From the NCBI GenBank assembly GCA_946497265.1, contig CAMMKL010000017.1, forward strand, positions 1 through 15,503: DNA of 15,503 nt, given 5' to 3'. The DNA comes from an uncultured Clostridia bacterium (GTDB lineage: Bacteria > Bacillota > Clostridia > Oscillospirales > Acutalibacteraceae). Of the stretch, positions 1 to 7,333 are shown in pieces; position 1 is the stretch's first letter, and each line of letters starts with the position of its first letter. Both the position numbers and the translations under genes were made by a program. The notes beneath the pieces were generated by a model, which saw only the letters and a program-made list of their open reading frames with translations, had not been told where the DNA came from and made no database searches.

Positions 1-256
1 CATAGTTTTTATCATAGACGCCGTTTTCCCCCATAGGGAAGGAAAGCACATCGGTCGGGGCATCGATCTTGCGGTGCAACAGGTTCAGCTCGTGAATCTG
101 CTTATTGTCCACAAAGGTCACGCTGACTTCAGCCGGCCCTTTGAATTCCTCCATGCGCAGCACGGCGTTACAGCAGCGGCGTACCAGCATACGCAAGCCG
201 GTAGGAATTTTGACTTCTTTTTGGTTGTTTGAAATAATGACTCTAATCTTATCCAT
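1..256 (-). CDS. ybeY: Endoribonuclease YbeY, N-terminal part (cut by window edge)
   Basis: Reading the minus strand from the ATG at 254-256 gives 85 open codons that run off the left edge, so only the N-terminal half is present. The residues PTDVLSFPMGE near the visible end match the conserved PTDVLSFP segment of the YbeY/UPF0054 family, a metal-dependent RNase involved in 16S rRNA maturation and ribosome quality control. The zinc-binding histidines lie further downstream and are outside the window. The gene starts 2 nt after the phoH stop codon, with an AAAGGA ribosome binding site inside the phoH 3' end, so it is very probably co-transcribed and translationally coupled with phoH. The phoH-ybeY pair is a widespread conserved neighbourhood. 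Confidence 0.9.
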   Translation of the reverse strand, partial: MDKIRVIISNNQKEVKIPTGLRMLVRRCCNAVLRMEEFKGPAEVSVTFVDNKQIHELNLLHRKIDAPTDVLSFPMGENGVYDKNY

Positions 257-258
257 AA

Positions 259-1224
259 TTATCGATTCCTTTTATCCTCTTCGTTTTTTTCGTAAGCTTT
301 GATAATATCCTGCACCAGCTTATGGCGAACCACGTCTTTTCCGGTAAAGCGGATCTGGGCAATGTCGTCAATCCCCCTTAGGATTTTAATGACATCCTTA
401 AGGCCGGAACGCCTGCCATCCGGCAGGTCGATCTGGGTCACGTCCCCGGTGATAACCATTTTGGAGTTAAAGCCTAAGCGGGTTAAAAACATCTTCATCT
501 GCTCCGGCGAAGTATTCTGCGCTTCGTCCAGGATAATAAAGCTGTCGTCTAAGGTGCGGCCGCGCATATAAGCAAGCGGAGCCACCTCGATATTGCCGCG
601 CTCGACATATTTCTGGTAGCTTTCACTGCCGAGCATGTCAAACAGCGCGTCATACAACGGCCGTAAATAGGGGTCTACCTTTTGCTGCAGATCGCCGGGC
701 AAAAATCCCAGTTTCTCCCCCGCCTCTACTGCCGGGCGGGTTAAAATGATGCGGTTCACCTCATGTGCGCGGAACGCCGTAACCGCCATAGCCACTGCAA
801 GGTAAGTTTTGCCGGTACCGGCAGGCCCAACACCAATGGTGATCGTATTTTTTTTAATTGCCGAACAATAATTCTTTTGACCCAACGTCTTTGGTTTAAC
901 CGGTTTGCCGCGCGAAGTAATACAAATGCAATCCCCCGCTAAAGCAACCACCTTCTCCTCGCTGCCCTCGCTCACCAAGGACATACAATAGCGTACATTC
1001 TGGTCGCTGAGCGCCTCTCCCCGGTTAATCAGGGAGAGCAGGCTGTCGATAACGCGGCAGGCTTTGGATACTTGTTCCGGGTCTCCTGTCACCTTTAATT
1101 CTGAGCCGCGGCTTACCACATCCACTGCGTATTCGTTTTCAATCAGTTTGATGTTGGCGTCAAAGCTTCCAAATAAAGCGGCAATGTGTTCCATTCTGTC
1201 AATGTTAATCAATTGTTCCGACAT
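259..1224 (-). CDS. phoH: PhoH-family ATPase (PhoH/YbeZ)
   Basis: This 321-residue protein has the length of the PhoH/YbeZ family. The Walker A motif GPAGTGKT is at about residues 133-140 and the Walker B-type ILDEAQN is near residue 230. A small N-terminal KH-like region (about 10-66) precedes the ATPase domain. Members are cytoplasmic NTPases thought to act in RNA metabolism with YbeY, whose gene follows immediately. The ATG at 1224 has an AGGTG ribosome binding site five bases upstream. A 233-nt AT-rich gap separates it from yqfD and carries a probable promoter, so phoH-ybeY can be expressed independently of the sporulation genes. The protein's exact biochemical role is not known from sequence. 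Confidence 0.95.
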   Translation of the reverse strand: MSEQLINIDRMEHIAALFGSFDANIKLIENEYAVDVVSRGSELKVTGDPEQVSKACRVIDSLLSLINRGEALSDQNVRYCMSLVSEGSEEKVVALAGDCICITSRGKPVKPKTLGQKNYCSAIKKNTITIGVGPAGTGKTYLAVAMAVTAFRAHEVNRIILTRPAVEAGEKLGFLPGDLQQKVDPYLRPLYDALFDMLGSESYQKYVERGNIEVAPLAYMRGRTLDDSFIILDEAQNTSPEQMKMFLTRLGFNSKMVITGDVTQIDLPDGRRSGLKDVIKILRGIDDIAQIRFTGKDVVRHKLVQDIIKAYEKNEEDKRNR

Positions 1225-1293
1225 TCCATCACCTGCGATTCTTTTAAAATTCTAGTAAAAAGGCATCAAAAAAATGAACCCTATTGTTTAATT

Positions 1294-1321
1294 ATTATAA
1301 CACAATCCATTAGGCAAGTCA
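1294..1321 (-). promoter_or_regulatory. Probable sigma-A promoter with extended -10 for phoH
   Basis: On the minus strand a TGTTATAAT extended -10 box (TATAAT at 1294-1299, TG at 1301-1302) lies about 70 nt upstream of the phoH start. A weak -35, TGACTT (1316-1321), sits 16 nt away. A perfect TTGACA also occurs nearby but is about 31 nt from the -10, too far to be its partner. The extended -10 makes a weak -35 acceptable. This would uncouple phoH-ybeY from the sporulation genes upstream. Confidence 0.5.
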
Positions 1322-1415
1322 TTAAGAAATTGTCAATTTTATGAGTTTTGTAAGATGTGATCATGCTAACCAGCTGTTTTTGCCTTTGGATTACCTATTT
1401 TATCTAACAAAATGA

Positions 1416-1438
1416 CCGGATTTTACGAAAAAACCCGG
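1416..1438 (-). terminator. Weak hairpin terminator candidate after yqfD
   Basis: A 9-bp stem (CCGGATTTT at 1416-1424 with AAAACCCGG at 1430-1438, one G-U pair) closes a 5-nt loop about 20 nt past the yqfD stop. On the minus strand it is followed only by an imperfect T-rich stretch (TCATTTTGTT), so termination may be partial. Confidence 0.35.
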
Positions 1439-1457
1439 CTGATACAACCAAAATTTT

Positions 1458-2648
1458 TTATTCCGGCACCTGCACTTCTAATTTCGATTCTTCTGCAATG
1501 TTTTCCCGGCATTCACAATCAAACGTCACACGGCATCCGGTATCGGTATATTCTACCCTTTCGGTCTTTTCCAATATGGTGACGTCTTCTTTTGCCAGTT
1601 CGTCAATCTGCCGCTGCAATTCCTCTTGGGCTTTTGCCTTTGCTTCTTCTTTCGTCAAGACGGTAGTAATCTCCTGCTGTTTGATCCAGCTCTCCGTATA
1701 CCAGAAAACAGGAAGCGTAGAGCCGAAAAGGACGAATTGCTTTGCCTCCCTTTCACAAGCATAGCCTTCCGCCGGCACCGTTGCGGCATTCACAGGGAAA
1801 TCAAACCCAAACAGCCCCAGGCGGTTCCTACGTATCGGTTCGCCTACCGGCTGGGTAACCGTCTGTTCAAACGGAACTTCGGCGGTAAGCGTTCTTTTGA
1901 CAGACGCATACACCTTGCCGTCGGCGTGCTTCAGCATGCTTCCCCCGTGAATATCTTCCACTATGGCGCTGATGAGAAGCTGGCCTTCCACCACGCCGTC
2001 CCCTTCCTTGACTACGGCGGTGCCGGTGTGAGCCTCTATCTGCAATATTTGTCCGGCACACCGGGCCTTGATGTTACAAGGCTCGTTTTCCGGCACCATG
2101 TACGGGGCCATGTCCCGTTCTTTCAGACGGATGTCCGCCCGTCCCCCGCTGATGTTGACCGCAAGCCAGGATACTTCCGGCAAACGGGCGGTCGCCCCCT
2201 GTTCCACCAACGGAAGGTTGATAGCCCGCTTGAGCGTTCCGGGCTTAAGCCCCATCTCTTCGGCTGCTGCGAGCACCTGTTCGCGGGAAAGACGGCTGTT
2301 GCCCTCCACTTGTACATCCCAGACAAACAAGGACAGGCATTGGATCACAGCAAAAAACAACACCGCACCGGCGACCAAGCCCGGCCTGCGGCGCAGATGG
2401 CGAAGGTAAAACGGTAGCCCGCTGCGCTTTTGCACACGCAGGCGCAGCCCGCTGCGTTTGGCCAAAGGGCGCAGGCCGAAGTAGTCGGCGCAGGCTGCCC
2501 GGGCGGTCAGCACCGTGCCTTTGCATTTTATATCCCACAAACGCGCCTGCGAACGGGCTACCGCATTGATAAAATGTTCCGGATGTTTGCCCTCGGCACG
2601 GAAAGAAACCGATCCGTAAAACCATCGGAGTATCCATAGCGCAACCAT
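1458..2648 (-). CDS. yqfD: Sporulation protein YqfD
   Basis: The 396-residue protein matches the YqfD family in length and plan. A basic cytoplasmic N-terminal region is followed by one membrane segment at about residues 90-110 (after an arginine-rich stretch). A large extracytoplasmic region follows, beginning with WDVQVEGNSRLS, a short POTRA-like motif. The C-terminal third is charged and probably helical (TKEEAKAKAQEELQRQ). YqfD is a sporulation protein produced in the mother cell in Bacillus; its molecular function is unclear. The start at 2648 has GAGGTGG just upstream, inside the 9-nt gap after yqfC, indicating a yqfC-yqfD operon. The order yqfC-yqfD-phoH-ybeY is typical of Firmicutes. 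Confidence 0.92.
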   Translation of the reverse strand: MVALWILRWFYGSVSFRAEGKHPEHFINAVARSQARLWDIKCKGTVLTARAACADYFGLRPLAKRSGLRLRVQKRSGLPFYLRHLRRRPGLVAGAVLFFAVIQCLSLFVWDVQVEGNSRLSREQVLAAAEEMGLKPGTLKRAINLPLVEQGATARLPEVSWLAVNISGGRADIRLKERDMAPYMVPENEPCNIKARCAGQILQIEAHTGTAVVKEGDGVVEGQLLISAIVEDIHGGSMLKHADGKVYASVKRTLTAEVPFEQTVTQPVGEPIRRNRLGLFGFDFPVNAATVPAEGYACEREAKQFVLFGSTLPVFWYTESWIKQQEITTVLTKEEAKAKAQEELQRQIDELAKEDVTILEKTERVEYTDTGCRVTFDCECRENIAEESKLEVQVPE

Positions 2649-2657
2649 TCATCCACC

Positions 2658-2918
2658 TCACGTTACAAATTCAATAGACGTTATAAAACCCTCTACGACC
2701 AGCGAATCGGGGGTTAGGCATTTGATATTGAGCCCCCGGCCCAGAAAGCAGGCGATCATTTTCCCCATATTGATCCGGATTGCGGATTCATCGTATTGCA
2801 GGATGGAGCGGCATCCCTCCACAATCACTTCCCGGTTGCCGTGCATCTCAAAACGAGCCGCCCCGGCCAGGCAGCCAGGCGGCAGCTCCAAGGCCCGGCT
2901 GATACGGTCCATTTTCAT
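2658..2918 (-). CDS. yqfC: Sporulation protein YqfC
   Basis: An 86-residue protein of the YqfC/YabP family. It has the family's short all-beta pattern and ends with GFITSIEF, which resembles the conserved C-terminal G-I-SIEF segment. It is encoded immediately before yqfD (9-nt gap), as in Bacillus, where both belong to the sigma-E mother-cell regulon. The first ATG (2918) has a GGGGGTG ribosome binding site seven bases upstream; a second ATG two codons later is possible but less well placed. I could not recognise a convincing sigma-E promoter upstream. Confidence 0.9.
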   Translation of the reverse strand: MKMDRISRALELPPGCLAGAARFEMHGNREVIVEGCRSILQYDESAIRINMGKMIACFLGRGLNIKCLTPDSLVVEGFITSIEFVT

Positions 2919-3220
2919 CTATATACACCCCCATACACATCAAGCGGCATTTCGTACAGCGGGAATTGGCTTTTTCCGTCGAAAGGAACATTTGGTTTGC
3001 TTTTCTATTTTGGTTTCCCGGATAGGCTTACCAATCAAATTTATGCAATTGTCAAAGCAAACATCACCGTTTTTCACCCTTTCCCCTGTAAAACAAGCAA
3101 TTTCTTATGCAAGAGCAAAACATTGCCCACGCCACATTTTATCGATTTTTTCTCTTCCTCGTGGGTTTCCCTACAGATTGCCGCATATAAATGGATCAGA
3201 CTGTAAACCGAGGTGATCTT
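2919..3220. other. Divergent intergenic region between yqfC and the ylbJ-like gene
   Basis: About 300 nt separate two divergently transcribed sporulation-type genes, so promoters for both must lie here. I looked for sigma-A, sigma-E, sigma-F and sigma-G pairs. I saw only partial matches, such as CATATAAA at 3184-3191 without a good -35 partner. Open frames across this stretch have no recognisable family or ribosome binding site. No confident site is reported. Confidence 0.4.
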
Positions 3221-4348
3221 GTGTCAAAAGTCAAAGGAATTCTTTCCATCGCGTTTACCGCCCTGCTGGTGACCGCTGCTGCCGCGGGAATTTTGTGTTT
3301 TCCCAAAACCTCTACCCAAGGCGCGCGCACCGGCCTTCAATTTTGTGGTGAGATCCTAATCCCCTCGATATTCCCTTTCATGGTGCTGTCTTCGTTTGTG
3401 GTGAAATCCGGCCTCTCCGCACGGATGGGCCGTGTGCTTTCCCCGGTCACACAAACGCTCTTCCATCTGCCCGGCAATACAGGGGCCACCATCCTGATCG
3501 GCATGATCGGCGGCTACCCGTCCGGGGCGCGCGGGATCAAGGCACTTATTGAGCAGGGAGAAATTTCAGAAAAACAGGGCGCCCGAATGCTGTGTTTTGC
3601 TGTTGGCGCAGGGCCTGCCTTTGTCATCAGTGCGGTGGGCGGCGGACTGCTGAACAGCGGGCGTGCAGGTGTGCTGCTTTTCCTTTCCCAAATTACAGCA
3701 GCCCTGCTTATCGGTATATTGGCCGGCCTTCCCTATCGAAAAGAAAAAAACGAATGCAAAGATCGATCTGAAAAAGGCCGCTCCACAGATTTTTCCACCG
3801 CTTTGGTGGACTCCACCTCGGATTCCGCATCCGGAATGCTCAGCATGTGCGCTTTTGTCATCCTTTTTTCCGCCTTGATTTCCATCCTACGGGAAAGCGG
3901 CGCGGGGGAAGCTTTGACCCTTCTGCTGACCAAATGCGGCGTCCCGCCTGCCGCCGCACGGACGTTGCTTTCTATCCTTCTGGAAGTCACCGGAGGGTGT
4001 AGCGAAGCGGCGCGTGCGGGTGCAAGCCCTACATTAATCTCTTTCGCGCTTGGGTGGGCCGGGGTATGCGTACATTTTCAAATCGCCGCCTCTCTGCATT
4101 CGTTTCACTTTTCCCGGGCAAAGTTTACTTTTTTCCGGCTTGCGCACGGGCTGCTGGCAGCTGCGGCCTCCGCCGTACTGTTCCGCTTTTTTCCACAGGA
4201 ACAAGAGGTATTTTCAAACCTGAGCAAACCGGCAGGGGCTTCACTCGCCGCCGATCCCACGGGAAGCGTTATGCTTTTGGCGGTCTGCGCTTTGTTCTTA
4301 CTGACATTGTCGGCACAAAAAGTAGATTTTCGGCGGAAAAAGTGCTAA
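3221..4348 (+). CDS. ylbJ: YlbJ-like sporulation integral membrane protein (nucleoside-recognition domain family)
   Basis: I chose the GTG at 3221 because AGGTGAT stands directly upstream. The in-frame ATG at 3191 has no ribosome binding site. This gives 375 residues. The protein is mostly hydrophobic with multiple membrane segments (about 8-27, 43-62, 88-105, 125-145, 150-170 and several in the C-terminal half). Family signatures visible are IGGYPSGARG near residues 97-105, GAGPAFVI near 129-136, and a late LEVTGGCSEAA segment, which fit the YlbJ/YjiH-type nucleoside-recognition family. YlbJ is needed for heat-resistant spores in Bacillus; the transported or sensed molecule is unknown. A charged insert (KEKNECKDRSEKGR) breaks the two membrane halves. 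It is divergent from yqfCD. Confidence 0.82.
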   Translation: MSKVKGILSIAFTALLVTAAAAGILCFPKTSTQGARTGLQFCGEILIPSIFPFMVLSSFVVKSGLSARMGRVLSPVTQTLFHLPGNTGATILIGMIGGYPSGARGIKALIEQGEISEKQGARMLCFAVGAGPAFVISAVGGGLLNSGRAGVLLFLSQITAALLIGILAGLPYRKEKNECKDRSEKGRSTDFSTALVDSTSDSASGMLSMCAFVILFSALISILRESGAGEALTLLLTKCGVPPAAARTLLSILLEVTGGCSEAARAGASPTLISFALGWAGVCVHFQIAASLHSFHFSRAKFTFFRLAHGLLAAAASAVLFRFFPQEQEVFSNLSKPAGASLAADPTGSVMLLAVCALFLLTLSAQKVDFRRKKC

Positions 4349-4401
4349 AATATCCTGGAACCTGAACATACCCGTCTATGACAGCCTGGAGGTACAAACG
4401 G

Positions 4402-4608
4402 ATGAAGAAAAAACTATTTGGAAAAAATATTTCCTGCGCCTGTGAATACTGTTCCCATAACACCAATCACAGCGGGGGAATTCACTGTGAAAAGAAGAAA
4501 ACCATAAAAAAGGGCAAATGCCGTTTTTTTTCTTACGATCCGATCCGGCGCGTTCCCCACGCGACCCCTGCGCTTCCCCAGTATAAACCAGAGGATTTTG
4601 CTCTTTAA
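4402..4608 (+). CDS. Small conserved cysteine-containing protein (probable zinc-ribbon-like)
   Basis: A 68-residue protein starting at the ATG at 4402, preceded by a perfect GGAGGT eight bases upstream. A further in-frame ATG at 4378 lacks such a site. Cysteines at 12, 14, 17, 29 and 40 include a CxxC (14/17) plus two later cysteines, a spacing that could hold one metal ion. The C-terminal part, with YDPIRRVP and a final PEDFAL, resembles a small uncharacterised family I associate with Oscillospiraceae genomes; this recognition is from memory and has not been searched. The function is unknown. It lies 53 nt after the ylbJ-like gene and is followed by a strong terminator, so the two may form one transcript. 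Confidence 0.75.
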   Translation: MKKKLFGKNISCACEYCSHNTNHSGGIHCEKKKTIKKGKCRFFSYDPIRRVPHATPALPQYKPEDFAL

Positions 4609-4624
4609 ATCTATAATTCAAAAC

Positions 4625-4670
4625 AAGCCTGTAGTTCGGCGCATAAACGTCGGCCTACAGGCTTTTTTGT
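4625..4670 (+). terminator. Rho-independent terminator after the small cysteine protein
   Basis: A perfect 10-bp stem, AAGCCTGTAG (4625-4634) with CTACAGGCTT (4655-4664), closes a 20-nt loop and runs into a TTTTTT tail. It ends the ylbJ/small-protein unit and insulates the redox promoter that follows. Confidence 0.9.
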
Positions 4671-4697
4671 AATTGCCGATAAATGTGGAAACCAGTA

Positions 4698-4726
4698 TTG
4701 ACACAATGTCAGAACCATGCTATAGT
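4698..4726 (+). promoter_or_regulatory. Near-consensus sigma-A promoter of the alcohol dehydrogenase operon
   Basis: A perfect -35 TTGACA (4698-4703), a 17-nt spacer and a -10 TATAGT (4721-4726) predict transcription from about 4733, leaving a leader of about 120 nt. The -35 is embedded in one inverted repeat and the start site lies next to a second identical one, the arrangement expected for a strong but tightly repressed promoter. Confidence 0.85.
4699..4711. promoter_or_regulatory. Operator 1: inverted repeat overlapping the -35 box
   Basis: TGACACAATGTCA is an inverted repeat with 5-bp arms (TGACA/TGTCA) around a 3-bp centre. It covers five of the six -35 bases. An identical copy lies 36 bp downstream. 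Size and symmetry suit a homodimeric repressor of the TetR type, and a TetR-family gene lies at 7334 on the same strand. The assignment to that regulator is inference. Confidence 0.75.
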
Positions 4727-4734
4727 ATAAGCAG

Positions 4735-4747
4735 TGACACAATGTCA
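4735..4747. promoter_or_regulatory. Operator 2: identical inverted repeat at the predicted start site
   Basis: This second exact copy of TGACACAATGTCA, identical over 16 bp when the trailing GAA is included, sits immediately after the predicted transcription start. Centre-to-centre spacing to operator 1 is 36 bp, between three and three and a half helical turns. Binding here would block promoter escape while the first copy blocks RNA polymerase recognition. Confidence 0.75.
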
Positions 4748-4835
4748 GAATAAGAGGCAGCTATGGGCTGCGGATGTTACCATACCAAGAGCTTCCTCTA
4801 TACCATTGGCAATCCTGTCGCTGTAAAAATGATAA

Positions 4836-4850
4836 GTAAGGAGGACTTAC
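4836..4850 (+). promoter_or_regulatory. Hairpin presenting the alcohol dehydrogenase ribosome binding site in its loop
   Basis: GTAAG (4836-4840) and CTTAC (4846-4850) pair perfectly around GAGGA, so the core of the ribosome binding site forms the loop, two bases before the ATG at 4853. A 5-bp stem this short is only marginally stable and may be coincidental. Confidence 0.4.
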
Positions 4851-4852
4851 CC

Positions 4853-6028
4853 ATGTTAGGCAATTTTTCGTACTGCAACCCCACAAAGCTTTACTTTGGT
4901 GAAGATTCGCTGAACTACCTAAACACCGAGCTGCCCAAGTACGGACCGAACGTCGTGCTGGTCTACGGCGGAGGGTCCATTAAGAAAAACGGCATCTATG
5001 AAGAAGTTGTAAAAATTCTGAACGCCAACAACAAAAACGTGGCGGAAATTCCCGGCGTCATGCCTAATCCGACGGTAGATAAGCTCTACGAAGGCGTAGA
5101 GATCGCCCGGAAGCACCATGCAGATTTTCTGCTGGCCGTGGGCGGCGGCTCGGTCTGTGACTATGCCAAGGCGGTTTCCGTGTCGGTGAACTGTGAGGAA
5201 GACCCCTGGGATAAATATTATCTCCGCTTTGAGGAACCTACCTGCGAACCTCTGCCGGTAGGTTGCGTGCTGACGATGGTGGGTACCGGATCGGAGATGA
5301 ATGCCGGCGCCGTCATTACCAATCCGCACACACACCAAAAGATCGGCCATGTGTTCACGGATGAGAAGATCATGCCGAAATTCGCCATCCTCAATCCAAA
5401 ATATACCCTGACGTTGCCCCACTACCAAATGGTAGCCGGTATCTATGACATCTTCAACCACATCTGTGAACAATACTTTTCAGGCGAGGACGATAACACA
5501 AGCGATTATATCAGCGAAGGACTGATGCATTCGGTAATCCATGCCAGCCGCATCGCCAACAGGGATCCACGGAATTACGAGGCCCGCAGCAACCTGATGT
5601 GGGCAGCTACCTGGGCGCTTAACACCCTGATTTCCCGCGGCAAATCCACTGACTGGATGGTGCACATGATCGGCCAGTCGGTTGGCGCCTACACCAACGC
5701 CACCCACGGTATGACCCTGGCTGCCGTCTCGCTGCCATATTACCGGCACATCCTGCCCTATGGAATTCAAAAATTCAAACGTTTTGCCGTGAACGTGTGG
5801 AATATTGACCCTACGTGCAAGACTGATGAGCAGGTAGCCGAAGAAGGGATGCAGGCGATGGAAGCATGGATGAAGGAGTTGGGCCTCATCATGAGTATTT
5901 CCAAGCTGGGAGTTACAGAGGATATGCTGGAAGGAATCGCAAACGGCACCATCATCCTTTCCGGCGGTTACAAAGTGTTGGAACACAAAGAGATTGTCGC
6001 TATATTGAAAGAGAGTATGTCAAAGTAG
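4853..6028 (+). CDS. Iron-containing (group III) alcohol dehydrogenase, butanol-dehydrogenase-like
   Basis: I set the start at 4853 (391 residues): AAGGAGG precedes it, and the protein then begins FSYCNPTKLYFG, the usual N-terminus of this family. An in-frame ATG at 4763, with a weaker AGAGG site, would add an atypical 30 residues. The nucleotide-binding loop GGGS is at 97-100 and TGSEMNAGAVITN at 145-157. The metal ligands of the family are all present: D199, H203, H271 and H285 (THG). Such enzymes reduce aldehydes to alcohols with NAD(P)H in the cytoplasm. Position 275, usually a histidine four residues after the third ligand, is glutamine here. The gene follows the twin-operator promoter and is followed 24 nt later by a DUF362 gene. 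The substrate cannot be told from sequence. Confidence 0.93.
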   Translation: MLGNFSYCNPTKLYFGEDSLNYLNTELPKYGPNVVLVYGGGSIKKNGIYEEVVKILNANNKNVAEIPGVMPNPTVDKLYEGVEIARKHHADFLLAVGGGSVCDYAKAVSVSVNCEEDPWDKYYLRFEEPTCEPLPVGCVLTMVGTGSEMNAGAVITNPHTHQKIGHVFTDEKIMPKFAILNPKYTLTLPHYQMVAGIYDIFNHICEQYFSGEDDNTSDYISEGLMHSVIHASRIANRDPRNYEARSNLMWAATWALNTLISRGKSTDWMVHMIGQSVGAYTNATHGMTLAAVSLPYYRHILPYGIQKFKRFAVNVWNIDPTCKTDEQVAEEGMQAMEAWMKELGLIMSISKLGVTEDMLEGIANGTIILSGGYKVLEHKEIVAILKESMSK

Positions 6029-6052
6029 GGCCTGAGTGAAGGAGGGGATATA

Positions 6053-6943
6053 ATGGGTTCAAAAGTCTATTTTACGCGGGAAATTACACCGGAAGCGGTT
6101 GTAAGGTTGTATCATGCTTTGGGCATCAAGCTGCCCGGCAAGGTAGCCGTAAAAGTTCACACCGGCGAAAAAGGAAACCAGAACTTCCTGCACCCGGAGT
6201 TCTGGAAGCCTATGGTGGAAGAAGTCCACGGCACCGTGGTGGAGTGCAATACCGCCTATGGAGATGCCTCCGGGGGCGTGCGTGATCATACCGCATCTCA
6301 CTTAAAGCTTTTGGAAGAGCATGGCTGGACAACATATTTTAATGTAGATCTGATGGATGCCGAAGGGCAGGAAATCATCTGGCCTATTCCCAACGGTAAG
6401 GTGCTAAGAGAAAACCACCTGGGAAAAAATATTATCAACTATGATTCCATGCTGGTGCTGGCCCACCTCAAGGGCCATCCCGCCGGCGGCTACGGCGGCG
6501 CGCCCAAGCAGCTTGCCATCGGCTGCGCTTCCCGTGCAGGCAAGGCGCTGATCCACTCTGCCGGAAAGACGGACGACCGTTTTGAAACCTGGCGTCAGCA
6601 CGCCGGCTACGTGGCTTTTCCCGAAGCCATGGCCGACGCAGCCTCCAGCGTGGTGGATCACTTCAGGGGAAAAATTGCCTTCATCAACGTAATGAAAAAT
6701 CTGTCGGTGGACTGCGACTGCTGTGTGGTAGCCGAAGATCCTTGCATGAAAGATATCGGTATCCTGGCTTCTCTTGACCCGGTGGCCATCGATCAGGCAT
6801 GCATCGACCTAGTCGTTGGCTCCGATGACCCGGGAAAAGGGCATTTCATGGAGCGAGTCAACAGCCGTAACGGAATACACACTATCGAGGCCGCCGCGGA
6901 GCTGGGCGTTGGCAGCCGGGAATATGAGCTGATCCAATGGTAA
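6053..6943 (+). CDS. DUF362-family protein
   Basis: A 296-residue protein with a GGAGGGG ribosome binding site, 24 nt after the alcohol dehydrogenase stop, so almost certainly in the same operon. The DUF362 features visible are HLKGHPAGGYGGAPKQLAIG (about 138-157) and the C-terminal block with C221, C223, C224, C231, then DIGILASLDPVAIDQAC. Some DUF362 proteins carry an added ferredoxin domain with two CxxCxxCxxxC motifs; this one ends without it. Its cysteines could still bind a metal or cluster, but that is inference. DUF362 has no established general reaction. Its position beside an iron alcohol dehydrogenase suggests a redox or cofactor-related role. Confidence 0.88.
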   Translation: MGSKVYFTREITPEAVVRLYHALGIKLPGKVAVKVHTGEKGNQNFLHPEFWKPMVEEVHGTVVECNTAYGDASGGVRDHTASHLKLLEEHGWTTYFNVDLMDAEGQEIIWPIPNGKVLRENHLGKNIINYDSMLVLAHLKGHPAGGYGGAPKQLAIGCASRAGKALIHSAGKTDDRFETWRQHAGYVAFPEAMADAASSVVDHFRGKIAFINVMKNLSVDCDCCVVAEDPCMKDIGILASLDPVAIDQACIDLVVGSDDPGKGHFMERVNSRNGIHTIEAAAELGVGSREYELIQW

Positions 6944-7333
6944 AAAAGAGCGCATACTACCGGCAAAACATTGATTTCTTTTTTGCATACGTTGTGACTG
7001 CCTGTTGCTAGCCCCTCCCCTCTGCCAAATTGGTCTGGATGGACAAGAAGAACGCAAACGTATCAATCTACCGTCCCACTATTAAGCACAGCCGGTTTAG
7101 AAGATGACGCAGTTTGACACGGATTTGATGAGAAGAGCCCCGTTTGGTTCTGCCATGATTGTACCGGCAACGCCCTGATTCTTTTGTTATCAGCAGCATT
7201 GATGCAAAGAGCGTGCAGGCTCCTTGCACCAATGCACAAAATGTAAGGAAGGCTTGTATCAACGGTTCCGGGGCAGCGGGGTGGTCTTATTGTATGCAAA
7301 AAAGTCTAAATCCCAAAAGAAAGGGGCTGTGTT
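6944..7333. other. 390-nt region without a recognisable gene between DUF362 and tetR genes
   Basis: Short open frames here (for example 7159-7377 on the plus strand) have no family resemblance and no ribosome binding site. There is no clear terminator after the DUF362 gene, so read-through into tetR is possible. A TTGACA at 7114-7119 extends to TGACAC, one half of the upstream operator sequence, but has no TGTCA partner and no -10 box at the right distance. A small GTGCA/TGCAC hairpin lies near 7212-7228. The tetR promoter, if separate, was not identified. Confidence 0.5.

Noticed and set aside
1626..2417. 263-codon open frame on the plus strand opposite yqfD
   Set aside because: It lies wholly within yqfD on the other strand, has no ribosome binding site and no family resemblance; it is a shadow of yqfD codon usage.
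4699..4747. Two 16-bp repeats as the start of a CRISPR array
   Set aside because: There are only two copies, each with dyad symmetry, placed exactly on promoter elements; operators fit far better.
4763..4852. 30-residue N-terminal extension of the alcohol dehydrogenase
   Set aside because: The family N-terminus begins right after the ATG at 4853, which has a much better ribosome binding site; the extension has no recognised motif. It remains a possible alternative start only.
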